Source: Nocardia amikacinitolerans NBRC 108937 (GTDB lineage Bacteria > Actinomycetota > Actinomycetes > Mycobacteriales > Mycobacteriaceae). From it: a DNA stretch of 64,000 bases. The notes beneath the pieces were generated by a model. The model saw nothing but the letters and a program-made list of their open reading frames with translations, searched no databases and was not told where the DNA came from. Location of the stretch: contig NZ_BDAU01000001.1 in NCBI RefSeq assembly GCF_001612615.1, positions 431,737-495,736 of the forward strand. The letters run 5' to 3'. Positions 18,501 to 27,382 of the stretch are shown here, in pieces; the first letter of the stretch is position 1, and every line of letters starts with the position of its first letter. Made by a program: the position numbers and the translations under genes.

Positions 18501-18927
18501 CGAGCATGCGCTGACAGAAGCTGTGCGTGGTGGCGATGGTGCCCGCGTCGAAATCCGAGAGCGCGGTGAGGAGTCTGGCTCGCCTGCGCCGCACCTCCGT
18601 GGCGTCGGCGTCCGCAAGGTGCCGGACCAGGTCGTCGGCGTGCGCCCGCGCCGCCTCCGGGTCGGCCAGCGCGGCCGCGACCGTCACGAACCGGTCGCGG
18701 GCGCGTTCGCGCAGCTCCTGGGTCGCGGCCCGGCTGAAGGTCACCAGCAGCAGCTGGCCGATCTCGACACCCGCCTCGGCCACGTAGCGCACCGCGAGCC
18801 CGACGATGGCGTGCGTCTTGCCGGTGCCCGCGCTGGCCTCGAGCACCGTGGTGCCGGTCGGCAGCGGGCCGAACGGGTCGAAAGACGCGATCGCGGAGGG
18901 CGCGAGGATGTCGTCCTGAACGGTCAT
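15526..18927 (-). CDS. recB: Exodeoxyribonuclease V beta subunit (RecB helicase-nuclease)
   Basis: A 1133-residue UvrD-like 3'-5' helicase with a C-terminal nuclease domain. Walker A ASAGTGKT is at residues 31-38; VDEFQDTDPLQW is motif II, VLVGDPKQAIYAFRGAE motif III, and TVHASKGLEFPIVYLP plus LYVALTRA are motifs V and VI. The RecB-family nuclease is shown by FVVVDYKTNRLG near residue 1030. With RecC and RecD it resects double-strand ends until Chi-type sites; in mycobacteria RecBCD serves single-strand annealing while AdnAB dominates resection. ATG at 18927 is followed directly by conserved sequence. 145 bp separate it from recC. Confidence 0.94.
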   Translation of the reverse strand: MTVQDDILAPSAIASFDPFGPLPTGTTVLEASAGTGKTHAIVGLAVRYVAEAGVEIGQLLLVTFSRAATQELRERARDRFVTVAAALADPEAARAHADDLVRHLADADATEVRRRRARLLTALSDFDAGTIATTHSFCQRMLDELGLAGEHDPGSRLVESVDELTCTVADDLYLHRYARATPPFALKEAHSLALAAVRDRHARLVPRGDGTAGERVAFAEAVRAETERRKRLAGLRDFDDLLVLLHDVLADPDHGPRACARIRDRYRVALVDEFQDTDPLQWDILRRSFHGETTLVLVGDPKQAIYAFRGAEVLSYLDAVAHADRRSELTTNWRSDAGLLAALERVQGGAALGHPEITVYPVAATRPWSRLSGPAEFVTPMRVRCLPRTGAGPLNKSGFPSVGRQRAKVADDLAADIVRLLESGVRLTVPGSKANADSAEQARESVPDTDIDGVVRRPVGPGDIAVLVRTRSQIDVVRAALDRVGVASVLAGGTSVFGTPSATDWLWVLRALEQPHRSDRVRLAACTPILGCTAADIDSGGADLVGRVSAQLREAARLFARAGFAAVYEKLSAETGLAPRLLSIENGERQLTDLRHIAQLLDKVALAEGLGLTALTRWLADQVRDPAASAVADRSRRLDRDAAAVQIATVHASKGLEFPIVYLPFAWDSAKNPYPATLLFHDDDGARVLDVGGQEAVGYAERKLRSEAEEAGEELRLLYVALTRAMCQVVAWWAPAITTAAAPLHRMILGRPDGGETVRGRAAVPADQQAVPMLAAWAAAAPEAISVTAVEPAEDVEPRRVRTEQPGGDLAAARFDRVMDQQWRRTSYSALTAGAHEIAADTEPEDERGPEDEPSAPPPDTTEPAFVAAPSLMNALPYGAEFGTLVHGVLERIDTGVADLDTEVHTRCRTAVEELMADIDPAVLGAALLAVLRTPLGFGCLADLSRRDQLAELEFELPLAGGDTPAARAATLRGIADLLREHLPPDDDLACYADLLANLEDIQLRGYLTGSIDAVLRVADPSGAPRFVVVDYKTNRLGTGDLTVDHYTRERMAAEMLRSHYPLQALLYSVALHRYLRWRLPGYDPSRHLGGCRYLFVRGMVGPETPHGRGVFDWTPPVALIIALSDLLAGEGR

Positions 18928-19072
18928 GCCGCGCACCGCCTTTCGCCCCGTCCCAGAACTGCCTCGAACTGGGCGCCGAACAGCCGCCCGTAAAAATCGC
19001 ACCACGCCAGCGCGGAAACAGGCGCAGACACGCCGGGACGGACTCCGAACCTGTACGGAGATGGCATCGAGA

Positions 19073-22000
19073 TCACGGCTGCCCCTGGCTTTCCGCGCCG
19101 AGCAGCGGCGCCCACAGGCGACGGGCCAGCGCGCCGAACCGGGTGCTCTCTCCCGGCTCACCCGCCGGGGCGGGAGCTTCCATCAGGTGCTCCAACCGCG
19201 GCGCCGAGCCCCACACGTAGCGCAGGTGGCGATCGGTGTGATCACCGAAAGCGCCGGGACCGTTGGGACCGCCGTTGAATTCGCGTTCGGCCGCGGCGAA
19301 GGCCTCCTCCGCGGTCGACCCACGGAAGCGGCGTTCGGCGTAGGCCGCGGTCGCGGCGGGGGCGACGGGCAGCGGTTCGGTGAGACCCGCGTCGCGCAGC
19401 TTCACGAGCTCGCGCAGGATCGCCACCGCGGCGGGCGCGTCCGGCGCGGTGAGCACGGAACGCCATGCGGGACGGCCGAATTGGCCGCGCCCGGTGGTCA
19501 CCGCGCGCCAGGAGCGGTCCTCGGTCGCTGCGAGCGCGAGCAGCGCGACCCACGCGGCGATGCGGTGTTTGGGCGCCAGGCGCGAGAAAGTGGTGCGCAC
19601 CAACGTTTCTCCGCGCACTTCCGGCACCGTGCCGGTGAGCATGCGACCGTTGCCGAGATCGATGGCGACGTCGACGGCTCTCGCCTGGCCCTCGTAGTCC
19701 GGCAGCGAGGCGCGCACCAACTTGTCCACGGTGTGCTCGATCTCGTCGAGCACCGCGCCGCCGAGCCCGAACGGCGGCAGGGTGCCGCGCCGCCACTCCG
19801 CGGCGCGCAGCCCATTGGGGTCGGCACCGGTGAGCCGCGCGGTCAGCATGCGTTCGCCCAGTTCCCATTTCGCGAGGCCGTCGAGTTCGATGGGCAGCCG
19901 GTCGGCGATGTCCTCCTCGTGTTCGGGCACCCGCAGCCCGAGCCGCTGCCACAGAAAGGCGCGCACCGGATGTTCGGCGAACGACATCAGGTCGGCGAGC
20001 GCCACGTCCGACGGTTCCGGCGCGGGCAGCGGTTCCGGCAGGAACGACGGCCGGGGCTGGGGCGCTCGGCCCGCGGCCAGCGCACCCGCCAGCGCGACCG
20101 TGTCGAAGCTGAACGGGCGTTCGGCGTGAAAGTTGCGGCGGTCGAAGCCTTGCAGCGGGTGGCGGGTGAGCACGGCGTCCATACCGGCCGCGCCGACGTG
20201 GGCGCGCAGCACGTCGAGCAGTTCGGCGACCGGGATCGCCGGCGGGCGGTGCGCGCCGCTGACCGGGTCGGCGCCGGTGTGGAACAGCAGCAGCTTCTCC
20301 CGCGCCGCGAGCACCGCGTCCAGCAGCAACTGCCGATCCTCGCTGCGCGGATCGCGTTCGCCGAGCAGGGGATCGCGCGCGAGCACGTCGTCACCGTCCA
20401 CGCCGCCCGCGCGCGGAAAGACGTCGTCGTCGAGCCCGAGCAAGACCACCACGCGGTGCGGCACCGACCGCATCGGGACCATGGTGCAGACGGTGAGCTC
20501 GCCGGTGCGGAAGTTGGCGCGGGTGGGCTGGGCGGCCAGCCTGCTCGACAGCAGCACCGCCACGTCGGCGAGTCGCAGCGGCACCGCGCCCGCGTGTTCG
20601 GTGGCCGCGGCGATCTCCCTGCGCGCCTCGGTGCGCACCCAGGCTTGACTGTCGGGGACGTCGGTGAGCAGATCCAGCGCCCGGCCGAGCACACCGGCCC
20701 ACTCGTGCGCAGGACGAGGACCGCGCAGGTCGCGCAGGCAGACCGCGAGACGATCGATGAACTCCGCGAACCGGCCTGCGAGATCGACGTCGTTGCTGTC
20801 CACGTCGTCCAGCGGAAGCGCGAGATCCAGCCAGTCGTCGGCGGATTCGTCGGCGGTGACACCGAGCAGGATGCGGTCGACCGCGCCGTTCAGCGTGTTC
20901 TGGGCGAAGTCGGCCAGCCCGAACGCCTGCCGCTGGCGCTGCCCGATTCCCCAGCGAGCACCGGATTCGGCGGCCCAGCCGCGCAGTCGCTCGATCGCGT
21001 CGTCGTCGAATCCGCAACGGCGCCGGACGGTTTCGGACGCGGCGAGGTCGAGCACCTGGGTGACGGTGACGCGCCCGTCGGCCAGCTCCAGCAACACGCC
21101 GATCACCGCGAGCAGCGGATTGGTCACATCGCGGCCGCGGTCGGCCAGGCGCACCCGCAGCGTGTGCGCGGGATGGGCTGCGTCCGTGACGGTTTCGCCG
21201 GAGCCCGCGCGCGAGCCGAACGCCGCGCGCACCAGCGGCGCGTACGCCTCGACCTCCGGGCACATGATCAGCACGTCGCGCGGTTCCAGCGTCGGATCGT
21301 CCGCGAACAGCCCGAGCAGGCATTCGCGAAGGACCTCCACCTGCCTGGCCGGTCCGTGGCAGGCGTGCACCCGCACGCTGTCGTCGGCCGGAATGTGCTC
21401 GGCGGGCGGCCACACATCGTCGCGGATGTGCGCTTGCAACGCGGCCAGCAGGGTGGTCGGCGCCTGCCGTTCACCGCGCCCCCACGCTGCCGAGACCCCT
21501 ACCGGCGCACGGTCGTTCGTCGCCGGAACCGAGCCCCCCATCGGCGCACGGTCGCCCGGCGCCGGAACCGGGACACCCGTCGGCGCGCAGTCGTTCGGCG
21601 CCGGACCACCGACCGGCGCCTTCGCCGCCGGAAGCGATCCTCCCGACCGCGCGGCCACGTACGGCTCCGCTGCCGAGGCGCCCGCCCGCACATCACGCAC
21701 CCCATCCGACAGCCATGTATCCGACCCGGCCGCGGCGGGCCCGGACAACCGCTGCTGTAACTCGCGCACATCCCGCGCCAGACCGGCGAGCAACGGATGA
21801 CGCACCGCCCCACCGGACGCGTCGGCGGCACGGGACACCGCGGGCGGCAGTTGCGCGATCGCCGACCACATGACCGGGCTCGGGTGCGCGAGCCACAGGT
21901 GCACGTCCCTGCTGTGCCCGAGCGCCGCGAGCACCGCGAGCTGATCGGCGGGCAACCGGGTCACCCCGAACAGCGAAAGTCGTTGCGGCAGTTCGAGAAG

Positions 22001-22645
22001 GTCGGGTTCGGCGCGCAGTCTCGCGCAGGCCGCGTCCAATCGTTCGGCGGGACTCGGCACGCCGATCTCGGCGCGCAACCGCCGCCACAGCGTCGGCTGC
22101 CACCGCAGATCGTCCGGCACCGGACGGCCCGCGCCATCGGTGTCGGCGCCCGCCGCCCACTCGGTGATCAGCGCCGGTCGCTGGGCGCCGTAGCCGTCGA
22201 ACAGCGCGGCCAGGTGCGCCGCGGTGGCGTAGCGCCTGCCGATCCGGTGGTCGCGACCGGACGGGTCGGCGCCGCCGAGGTGGCGGGCGAGCACCGCGCA
22301 CCACGGTTCGCCGAGCGCGGCGTCGATCACCCGCAGCAGCGTCCACACCGTGCGCTGCGGCGACCACGGGTCGTCGTCCTGGGCCACACCGGCACTCGCC
22401 GCGAGCGCCTCGGCGACCAGCGCCGCGGGGGTCGGGAACAGGATGTTCGCCGCGACACCGTCGCTGCCGCCCGCCGAAACGCCGAGCACCGAGGACAACC
22501 GCTGCGTCAGCCAACGCTCCACGCCTTTGGCGGGCACCGCGACGACCTCCGCCGCGAACGGATCCGGCTGCGGCGTCGCCAACAACTCGGCCAGCGCGTC
22601 CGCCAGGGCGTCGGCGCGCTCGGCCCGGTGGATGTGCAGCGGCAT
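19073..22645 (-). CDS. recC: Exodeoxyribonuclease V gamma subunit (RecC)
   Basis: A 1190-residue protein. The N-terminus (MPLHIHRAERADALADAL) and VPAKGVERWLTQRL are typical of RecC, the scanning subunit that holds RecB and RecD and recognises Chi-like sites. Later conserved stretches include DVLIMCPEVEAYAPLVRAAF, CTMVPMRSVPHRVVVLLGLD and DPLLGERDPRSEDRQLLLD. RecC folds like an inactive helicase, so no Walker A is expected. ATG at 22645 is chosen; the frame extends 53 codons further up without similarity. Near residues 345-382 it carries a Pro/Ala-rich insertion built of 13-residue repeats. It is the first gene of the cluster. Confidence 0.92.
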   Translation of the reverse strand: MPLHIHRAERADALADALAELLATPQPDPFAAEVVAVPAKGVERWLTQRLSSVLGVSAGGSDGVAANILFPTPAALVAEALAASAGVAQDDDPWSPQRTVWTLLRVIDAALGEPWCAVLARHLGGADPSGRDHRIGRRYATAAHLAALFDGYGAQRPALITEWAAGADTDGAGRPVPDDLRWQPTLWRRLRAEIGVPSPAERLDAACARLRAEPDLLELPQRLSLFGVTRLPADQLAVLAALGHSRDVHLWLAHPSPVMWSAIAQLPPAVSRAADASGGAVRHPLLAGLARDVRELQQRLSGPAAAGSDTWLSDGVRDVRAGASAAEPYVAARSGGSLPAAKAPVGGPAPNDCAPTGVPVPAPGDRAPMGGSVPATNDRAPVGVSAAWGRGERQAPTTLLAALQAHIRDDVWPPAEHIPADDSVRVHACHGPARQVEVLRECLLGLFADDPTLEPRDVLIMCPEVEAYAPLVRAAFGSRAGSGETVTDAAHPAHTLRVRLADRGRDVTNPLLAVIGVLLELADGRVTVTQVLDLAASETVRRRCGFDDDAIERLRGWAAESGARWGIGQRQRQAFGLADFAQNTLNGAVDRILLGVTADESADDWLDLALPLDDVDSNDVDLAGRFAEFIDRLAVCLRDLRGPRPAHEWAGVLGRALDLLTDVPDSQAWVRTEARREIAAATEHAGAVPLRLADVAVLLSSRLAAQPTRANFRTGELTVCTMVPMRSVPHRVVVLLGLDDDVFPRAGGVDGDDVLARDPLLGERDPRSEDRQLLLDAVLAAREKLLLFHTGADPVSGAHRPPAIPVAELLDVLRAHVGAAGMDAVLTRHPLQGFDRRNFHAERPFSFDTVALAGALAAGRAPQPRPSFLPEPLPAPEPSDVALADLMSFAEHPVRAFLWQRLGLRVPEHEEDIADRLPIELDGLAKWELGERMLTARLTGADPNGLRAAEWRRGTLPPFGLGGAVLDEIEHTVDKLVRASLPDYEGQARAVDVAIDLGNGRMLTGTVPEVRGETLVRTTFSRLAPKHRIAAWVALLALAATEDRSWRAVTTGRGQFGRPAWRSVLTAPDAPAAVAILRELVKLRDAGLTEPLPVAPAATAAYAERRFRGSTAEEAFAAAEREFNGGPNGPGAFGDHTDRHLRYVWGSAPRLEHLMEAPAPAGEPGESTRFGALARRLWAPLLGAESQGQP
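21501..21611. repeat. In-frame 39-bp tandem repeats inside recC
   Basis: Nearly three imperfect copies of a 39-base unit (21501-21539, 21540-21578, 21579-21611, the last six bases short) encode a Pro/Ala/Gly-rich linker with the recurring motif DRAPxGxSVPA. The period is a multiple of three, so copy-number change keeps the reading frame. Confidence 0.7.
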
Positions 22646-22824
22646 TGCACGTTTATACGCCAGCGACCGTCGCGCAACCGCGCCGCCCCGCCCGTCGGCG
22701 AGTGAATTGAGCCACAGGCGAACGGAATCCTCGGCCGTGTCACGCCGAATCCGTCGGAGCCTTGTGCCAGAGTGCTGCACCGGGGAGGAACGGGAGAGCT
22801 GCATCGAAAGGCTGGTTCGCGTTC

Positions 22825-23031
22825 ATGGATGCGATGGTGATTCCCCTATTGCCGAGAGGCGGGTTCACGGTCCGCCGGGTCGGTGACCGATGGGAACTTG
22901 TCAACTCGCGCCACTACGGCCGCGCCGTCGTCCTGCACACCTGGCCGCGCGAGCGCCACACCGAGGCGTTCGAGCACTGCTATCGACTCAACGGACGCAC
23001 CGTCGAGGAACTGCGCGCCGCCTTCACCTGA
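22825..23031 (+). CDS. Small conserved-looking hypothetical protein
   Basis: A 68-residue protein with an internal RRVGDRWELVNSRHYGRAVV segment, amphipathic and rich in Arg, His and Trp. No domain was recognised. ATG at 22825 is used, with GAAAGG 12 bases upstream. The frame could start at 22762, which would add 21 residues but weakens the start context. It is divergent from recC and 126 bp ahead of the serine hydrolase. Confidence 0.5.
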   Translation: MDAMVIPLLPRGGFTVRRVGDRWELVNSRHYGRAVVLHTWPRERHTEAFEHCYRLNGRTVEELRAAFT

Positions 23032-23157
23032 ATCGCGGTGCGACGAAACTCGCTGCGGTACAAGCGCGCAACGGTCGCTGTAACACACCTTCCCGCCGAG
23101 CTCAAGACGTGCGTCCTCGGCGCGGATGTGCGATCGTGGTCCCTCGTGCGTTACCCC

Positions 23158-24024
23158 ATGGCCGCCACCCGGACAGTTCCCCGCGTGGCCGCATCCGCCT
23201 GTGTCCTGGCCGCCGCGGCGATCCTGATCCCGAGCGCGCCCACCCTGCTGCCCGGTACCGCCGCGCCACGCGCCTCCGCCGCGTGCCTTGCCGGCTTCGA
23301 TTGCGACATGAGCAGTCGCATCGCCGCGGTCGACGCCTACCTGAAGACGCGCCCCGGCGTCACGGGCTACGTCGTGCGCGACCGGGTGACCGGCGGGGTG
23401 TACGCGAACGAGCACGCGGAGAACTCCGTGTGGACGGCCTCCACCATCAAACTCGCGATCGCCGCGGATCTGCTGAACCGCGCCCGCGTCGGCGCCATCG
23501 CGCTCTCGCCGGAGGACCGCCAGCAGATGGAGGCGATGCTCGCCACCTCCAACGACGCCGCCGCCGACCTGCTCTGGAACAAGTACGCGGGCTTCGACCG
23601 GATGGCGTACAACAACGCCTTCCGCGCCAACGGCATGGTCTCGCTCGTCCCGCAGCCAACCACCACCGCACTCTTTCCCGACTGGTCGTTCCAGAAGTGC
23701 ACCGCCGCCGACCTGGACCGGCTGATGGATCACGTGCTCACCGCGATGCACCCCGACGACCGCAACTATCTGCTCGACCGGATGCGCTCGGTCGACTACA
23801 ACCAGCACTGGGGCGTCTGGGGCGCGGGCGCTCGCATGCGGCCGGGTCTCAAGAACGGCTGGTCGGCCGAGCAGGGCGGCTGGGTGGTCAACTCGGTCGG
23901 CTTCGCGGGCCCCGACGAGCGGTACACGCTGGCGATCATGAGCTCGCTCGGTGACGCGGGCGGCTACCAGGAGGGCGCCGAGACCGACACCAAGGTCGCG
24001 GAGATGCTGCTCGCCGGTCGCTGA
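23158..24024 (+). CDS. Secreted serine hydrolase, class A beta-lactamase fold
   Basis: A 288-residue exported protein. Residues 1-42 form a signal peptide with a hydrophobic core (ACVLAAAAILIP) ending near ASA-AC. The penicillin-recognising motifs are Ser95-x-x-Lys98 (STIK), Ser131-Asn132-Asp133 (SND) and Lys232-Asn-Gly234 in place of KTG. The Glu166 region of true class A beta-lactamases is not evident, so it may be a DD-peptidase-like or esterase-type member and should not be taken as an active beta-lactamase on this evidence. ATG at 23158 or an in-frame GTG at 23146 are possible starts. It converges with the P450 gene, 7 bp apart. Confidence 0.8.
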   Translation: MAATRTVPRVAASACVLAAAAILIPSAPTLLPGTAAPRASAACLAGFDCDMSSRIAAVDAYLKTRPGVTGYVVRDRVTGGVYANEHAENSVWTASTIKLAIAADLLNRARVGAIALSPEDRQQMEAMLATSNDAAADLLWNKYAGFDRMAYNNAFRANGMVSLVPQPTTTALFPDWSFQKCTAADLDRLMDHVLTAMHPDDRNYLLDRMRSVDYNQHWGVWGAGARMRPGLKNGWSAEQGGWVVNSVGFAGPDERYTLAIMSSLGDAGGYQEGAETDTKVAEMLLAGR

Positions 24025-24031
24025 CCCGCGA

Positions 24032-25519
24032 TCACGCGCGGCGGCGCAGCAGCATGGGGGCGCCGTCGCGCGGGAACGGAATCGTGGTGAATCCCCACGG
24101 CATTCGATAGTCGTCGGGGATCTCCCACTCGTAGTCGCGCACCATCGCCGAGATCAGGGTCTTCACCTCGAAGGTGCCGAAGTGCATGCCGATGCACTTG
24201 TGCGCGCCCGCGCCGAAGGGCAGGAACGCCAGCCGGTGCGAGTGGTCCTCGCGGCGCGGTTCGGCGAAGCGCAGCGGATCGAACACCTCGGGCCTCGTCC
24301 ACAGCTCGGGCAGCAGGTGGTTGACCTGATAGGCCAGGTCGACCGCGGTGCCCGCGGGAATGTAGTGGCCGAGGATCTCGGTGTCGCGCACGGCGCGGCG
24401 CACCAGACCCGGCACCGGCGGCATCAGCCGCAGCGACTCCTTGACCACGAGGTCCAGATCGCGCAGGCGGTCAAGGTCCGCGATGGTCGTTGCGGCGTCG
24501 CCGGTTTCGGCGTCCGCCGCGAGCACCTCGGCGCGCACCCTGCGCTGCCACTCCGGATGTTTGCCGAGGTAGTAGGCGACGGCGGTGGCGGTGGTCGTCG
24601 TGGTGTCGTGGGCGGCCATGATCAGGAAGATCATGTGGTTCACCACGTCGGCGTCGGAGAACACCGCGCCGTCCTCGCTGCGGGCGTGGCACAGGCCGGA
24701 GAAGAAGTCCGGGTCCCGCGAGCGCCGCTTGGCGGGCAGCATCTCGGTGAAGTACTGCTCGAGCACCCGCCTGCCGTGCAGGCCCGCGCGCCAGCGCCCG
24801 CCGGGAATCGGGTGGCGCACGATCGACAGACCGGCGTGCGTGCAGTCGACGAAGGCGTCGATCAGGTCGCGCCGTCGCGCGCCGACGTCGACCGCCATGA
24901 AGGTCTCCCCCGCGATCTCGAGCGTGAGCTCTTTGACGGTCGGGTACAGCCGCACGGTGGTCCGGTCCCGGCCGGGCGGCACCCAGCGCGCCACCGCCGC
25001 CCGCGCGACCGGTGTCAGCGCGGCCAGATGCGCGGCGAGGCGGTCCCTGGTGAAGGCCTGCTGCATGATCCTGCGGTGGTACATGTGCTCGTCGAATTCG
25101 AGCAGCAGCAGCCCACGGCGGAAGAACGGGCCGATGAAGTAGTCCCAGCCCTGGCCGAAATCGCGGCGGCGGCTGCCGAGCACCTCGTCGATCGCCTCGG
25201 GTCCGGACACCAGCACCCGGTCGATGCCGAGCGAGCTGTTCAGCGCCACCGGGCCGTAGCGGCGGTGGCGGTCCACCATCTCGGCGGGCCCCCAGCGCAT
25301 GTAGTGCAGCGCGCGGCCGAGGTAGGGCAGCCCGATATCGCCGTGCACCGGAACGGTCGCGCTGCCGCGCGGCGGAGCGGCAAGCACCCGGTGGCGTTCG
25401 GGCAGCCTGCGCAGCACGCGATCGATGACGCTCGCCTGGGGAATGTCGATGAGATCCGCGTTCTCCGATGCGGCGCGCACGCTGCGCTTTCGGACGGCGA
25501 CCCGGTCTTCGGCGACCAT
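24032..25519 (-). CDS. Cytochrome P450
   Basis: A 495-residue P450, larger than the roughly 400-residue soluble bacterial type and closer to CYP4/CYP102-like bacterial forms. The heme-binding loop FGAGAHKCIG places the axial ligand at Cys442. The K-helix ExxR is ESLR, and the I-helix reads MAAHDTTTT where most P450s have AGxDTT. No transmembrane anchor is seen. ATG at 25519 follows AGGAGGTG, an excellent ribosome binding site. No ferredoxin or reductase gene is adjacent. A perfect 9-bp inverted repeat upstream may be its operator. Substrate unknown. Confidence 0.92.
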   Translation of the reverse strand: MVAEDRVAVRKRSVRAASENADLIDIPQASVIDRVLRRLPERHRVLAAPPRGSATVPVHGDIGLPYLGRALHYMRWGPAEMVDRHRRYGPVALNSSLGIDRVLVSGPEAIDEVLGSRRRDFGQGWDYFIGPFFRRGLLLLEFDEHMYHRRIMQQAFTRDRLAAHLAALTPVARAAVARWVPPGRDRTTVRLYPTVKELTLEIAGETFMAVDVGARRRDLIDAFVDCTHAGLSIVRHPIPGGRWRAGLHGRRVLEQYFTEMLPAKRRSRDPDFFSGLCHARSEDGAVFSDADVVNHMIFLIMAAHDTTTTTATAVAYYLGKHPEWQRRVRAEVLAADAETGDAATTIADLDRLRDLDLVVKESLRLMPPVPGLVRRAVRDTEILGHYIPAGTAVDLAYQVNHLLPELWTRPEVFDPLRFAEPRREDHSHRLAFLPFGAGAHKCIGMHFGTFEVKTLISAMVRDYEWEIPDDYRMPWGFTTIPFPRDGAPMLLRRRA

Positions 25520-25528
25520 CGCACACCT

Positions 25529-25575
25529 CCTGAACGACAGCATTCATCGTATTCTCTTCTTCCCAATCGTTCAGG
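25529..25575. promoter_or_regulatory. Inverted repeat in the P450 promoter region
   Basis: CCTGAACGA (25529-25537) and its exact complement TCGTTCAGG (25567-25575) flank 29 bases just upstream of the P450 ribosome binding site. They could be paired half-sites for a regulator or a hairpin in the leader. Confidence 0.4.
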
Positions 25576-25753
25576 CGGATCGGGCGCCGCCACCTTCACT
25601 TCTACGGCCCGCCGACGGTGAGGCGTCGCGGCGCCGCACGCCCGGATCGGGGATCTCGTCGTGACGGTCCAGGGCGGGCCGACTACGGTTGGACGTTGTC
25701 GGTAACCGTTCGCGGGGGAACGAGGCGCCCCCCGACTGTCGAGGAGCAGGACG

Positions 25754-27187
25754 ATGAGCACTCAGTCTGTCGAGAACCGTCGTCACAAGGTGGTGGTGAT
25801 CGGCTCGGGCTTCGGCGGCCTGTTCGGCACCAAGCACCTCAAGCGCGCCGACGTGGACATCACCCTGATCTCCAAGACCTCGACGCACCTGTTCCAGCCG
25901 CTGCTCTACCAGGTCGCCACCGGCATCCTCTCGGTCGGCGAGATCGCGCCCGCGACCCGGCTGGTACTGAGAAAGCAGCGCAACGCGCAGGTACTGCTAG
26001 GTGACGTCACCGACATCGACCTGGCGAACAAGACGGTCACCTCGCGGCTGCTGAACCAGGACACGGTCACGCCGTTCGACAGCCTGATCGTCGCCACCGG
26101 CGCGCAGCAGTCGTACTTCGGCAACGACCAGTTCGCCACCTACGCCCCCGGCATGAAGACCATCGACGACGCGCTGGAGCTGCGCGGCCGCATCCTCGGC
26201 GCGTTCGAGGGCGCGGAACTGGCGACCACCCAGGAACTTCGCGACCGGCTGCTCACCTTCGTCGTGATCGGCGCAGGACCGACGGGCGTCGAATTGGCCG
26301 GGCAGATCGCCGAACTCGCCGATCGCACGCTCGAGGGCACCTTCCACAACATCGATCCGCGCGACGCACGGGTCATCCTGATCGAGGGCGCGGGCGCGGT
26401 GCTCGGCCCGATGGGCCCGAAGCTGGGCGGCAAGGCCCAGCGCAGGCTGGAGAACATGGGCGTGGAGATCCAGCTCAACGCCATGGTGACCGATATCGAC
26501 GCGCACGGCGTCACGGTGAAGGACGCCGACGGCACGATCCGCCGGATCGAGTCCGCGTGCAAGGTCTGGTCGGCGGGCGTGCAGGCCAGCCCGCTGGGCA
26601 AGATGCTCGCCGAGCGCTCCGAGGGCACCGAGGTGGACCGGGCCGGGCGCGTCATCGTGGAACCCGATCTCACGATCAAGGGCCACCCCAATGTCTTCGT
26701 GGTCGGCGACCTGATGGCCGTGCCCGGCGTGCCCGGTCAGGCGCAGGGCGCGATCCAGGGCGCGACCTACGCCGCCAAGCAGATCAAGGCCGGGCTCAAG
26801 GGCCAGACGCCCGAGGAACGCAAGCCCTTCAAGTACTTCAACAAGGGCAGCATGGCCACCGTGTCGCGGTTCAGCGCCGTCTGCCAGGTCGGCAAGCTGG
26901 AATTCGGCGGCTTCATCGCGTGGCTGGCCTGGCTCGCGCTGCACCTCTACTACCTGGTCGGCTACCGCAGCCGGATCATCACGGTGATCCAGTGGTTCGT
27001 CACCTTCCTCGGCCGCACCCGAGGCCAGATGGCCGCCACCGAGCAGTGGGTGTTCGCGCGGCTCGCCTTGGAACAAGTCAACGAGGATCAGGAAGAGGCC
27101 GACGAACTCGCGGCCGCGCTCGGCGCGCCGCCCGCGAGCAACGGTCGCGCGCCGGGCAAAGCAGCGACAGACCGCGCGGTTTCCTAG
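25754..27187 (+). CDS. ndh: Type II NADH:quinone oxidoreductase (NDH-2)
   Basis: A 477-residue flavoprotein that passes electrons from NADH to menaquinone without pumping protons. The FAD-binding motif VVVIGSGFGGLFGT starts near residue 13 and the NADH-binding motif VVIGAGPTGVELAGQ near residue 173. VFVVGDLMAVPG closes the FAD site. A C-terminal amphipathic/hydrophobic stretch (residues about 389-406, IAWLAWLALHLYYLVGY) is the membrane anchor of this family. ATG has GAGGAGCAGGACG upstream. In M. tuberculosis ndh (Rv1854c) also neighbours ureD. A strong intrinsic terminator follows 38 bp after the stop. Confidence 0.95.
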   Translation: MSTQSVENRRHKVVVIGSGFGGLFGTKHLKRADVDITLISKTSTHLFQPLLYQVATGILSVGEIAPATRLVLRKQRNAQVLLGDVTDIDLANKTVTSRLLNQDTVTPFDSLIVATGAQQSYFGNDQFATYAPGMKTIDDALELRGRILGAFEGAELATTQELRDRLLTFVVIGAGPTGVELAGQIAELADRTLEGTFHNIDPRDARVILIEGAGAVLGPMGPKLGGKAQRRLENMGVEIQLNAMVTDIDAHGVTVKDADGTIRRIESACKVWSAGVQASPLGKMLAERSEGTEVDRAGRVIVEPDLTIKGHPNVFVVGDLMAVPGVPGQAQGAIQGATYAAKQIKAGLKGQTPEERKPFKYFNKGSMATVSRFSAVCQVGKLEFGGFIAWLAWLALHLYYLVGYRSRIITVIQWFVTFLGRTRGQMAATEQWVFARLALEQVNEDQEEADELAAALGAPPASNGRAPGKAATDRAVS

Positions 27188-27224
27188 CTTTCCCGGAGTT
27201 TCTGTCCAGCGGGGATGACATCGG

Positions 27225-27259
27225 CCCGCCATTCGATCAGCGATCGAATGGCGGGTTTT
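27225..27259 (+). terminator. Intrinsic terminator of ndh
   Basis: CCCGCCATTCGATC, a three-base AGC loop and the exact complement form a perfect 14-bp stem followed by TTTT. It is the clearest Rho-independent terminator in the window. Confidence 0.93.
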
Positions 27260-27382
27260 CGCGCGTCCAGCAACCATCAAGCAACGCCAACTCACCTGTC
27301 GTGTGGGCGTTTCCACCAATCCGTTCGGCCCGCGGGTCCGAATGTGGAACGTCGAGCATGTCAGCTACGAAGAAAGGTGAGT

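Noticed and set aside
15607..18993. A 1128-codon plus-strand open frame opposite recB
   Set aside because: RecB on the other strand has every helicase motif; this frame has none and is a codon-bias shadow.
21501..21611. CRISPR-like repeats
   Set aside because: The copies are adjacent without spacers, imperfect and in frame within recC.
23158..24024. A bona fide class A beta-lactamase
   Set aside because: SxxK, SND and a KNG variant are present, but the Glu166 omega-loop motif was not found.
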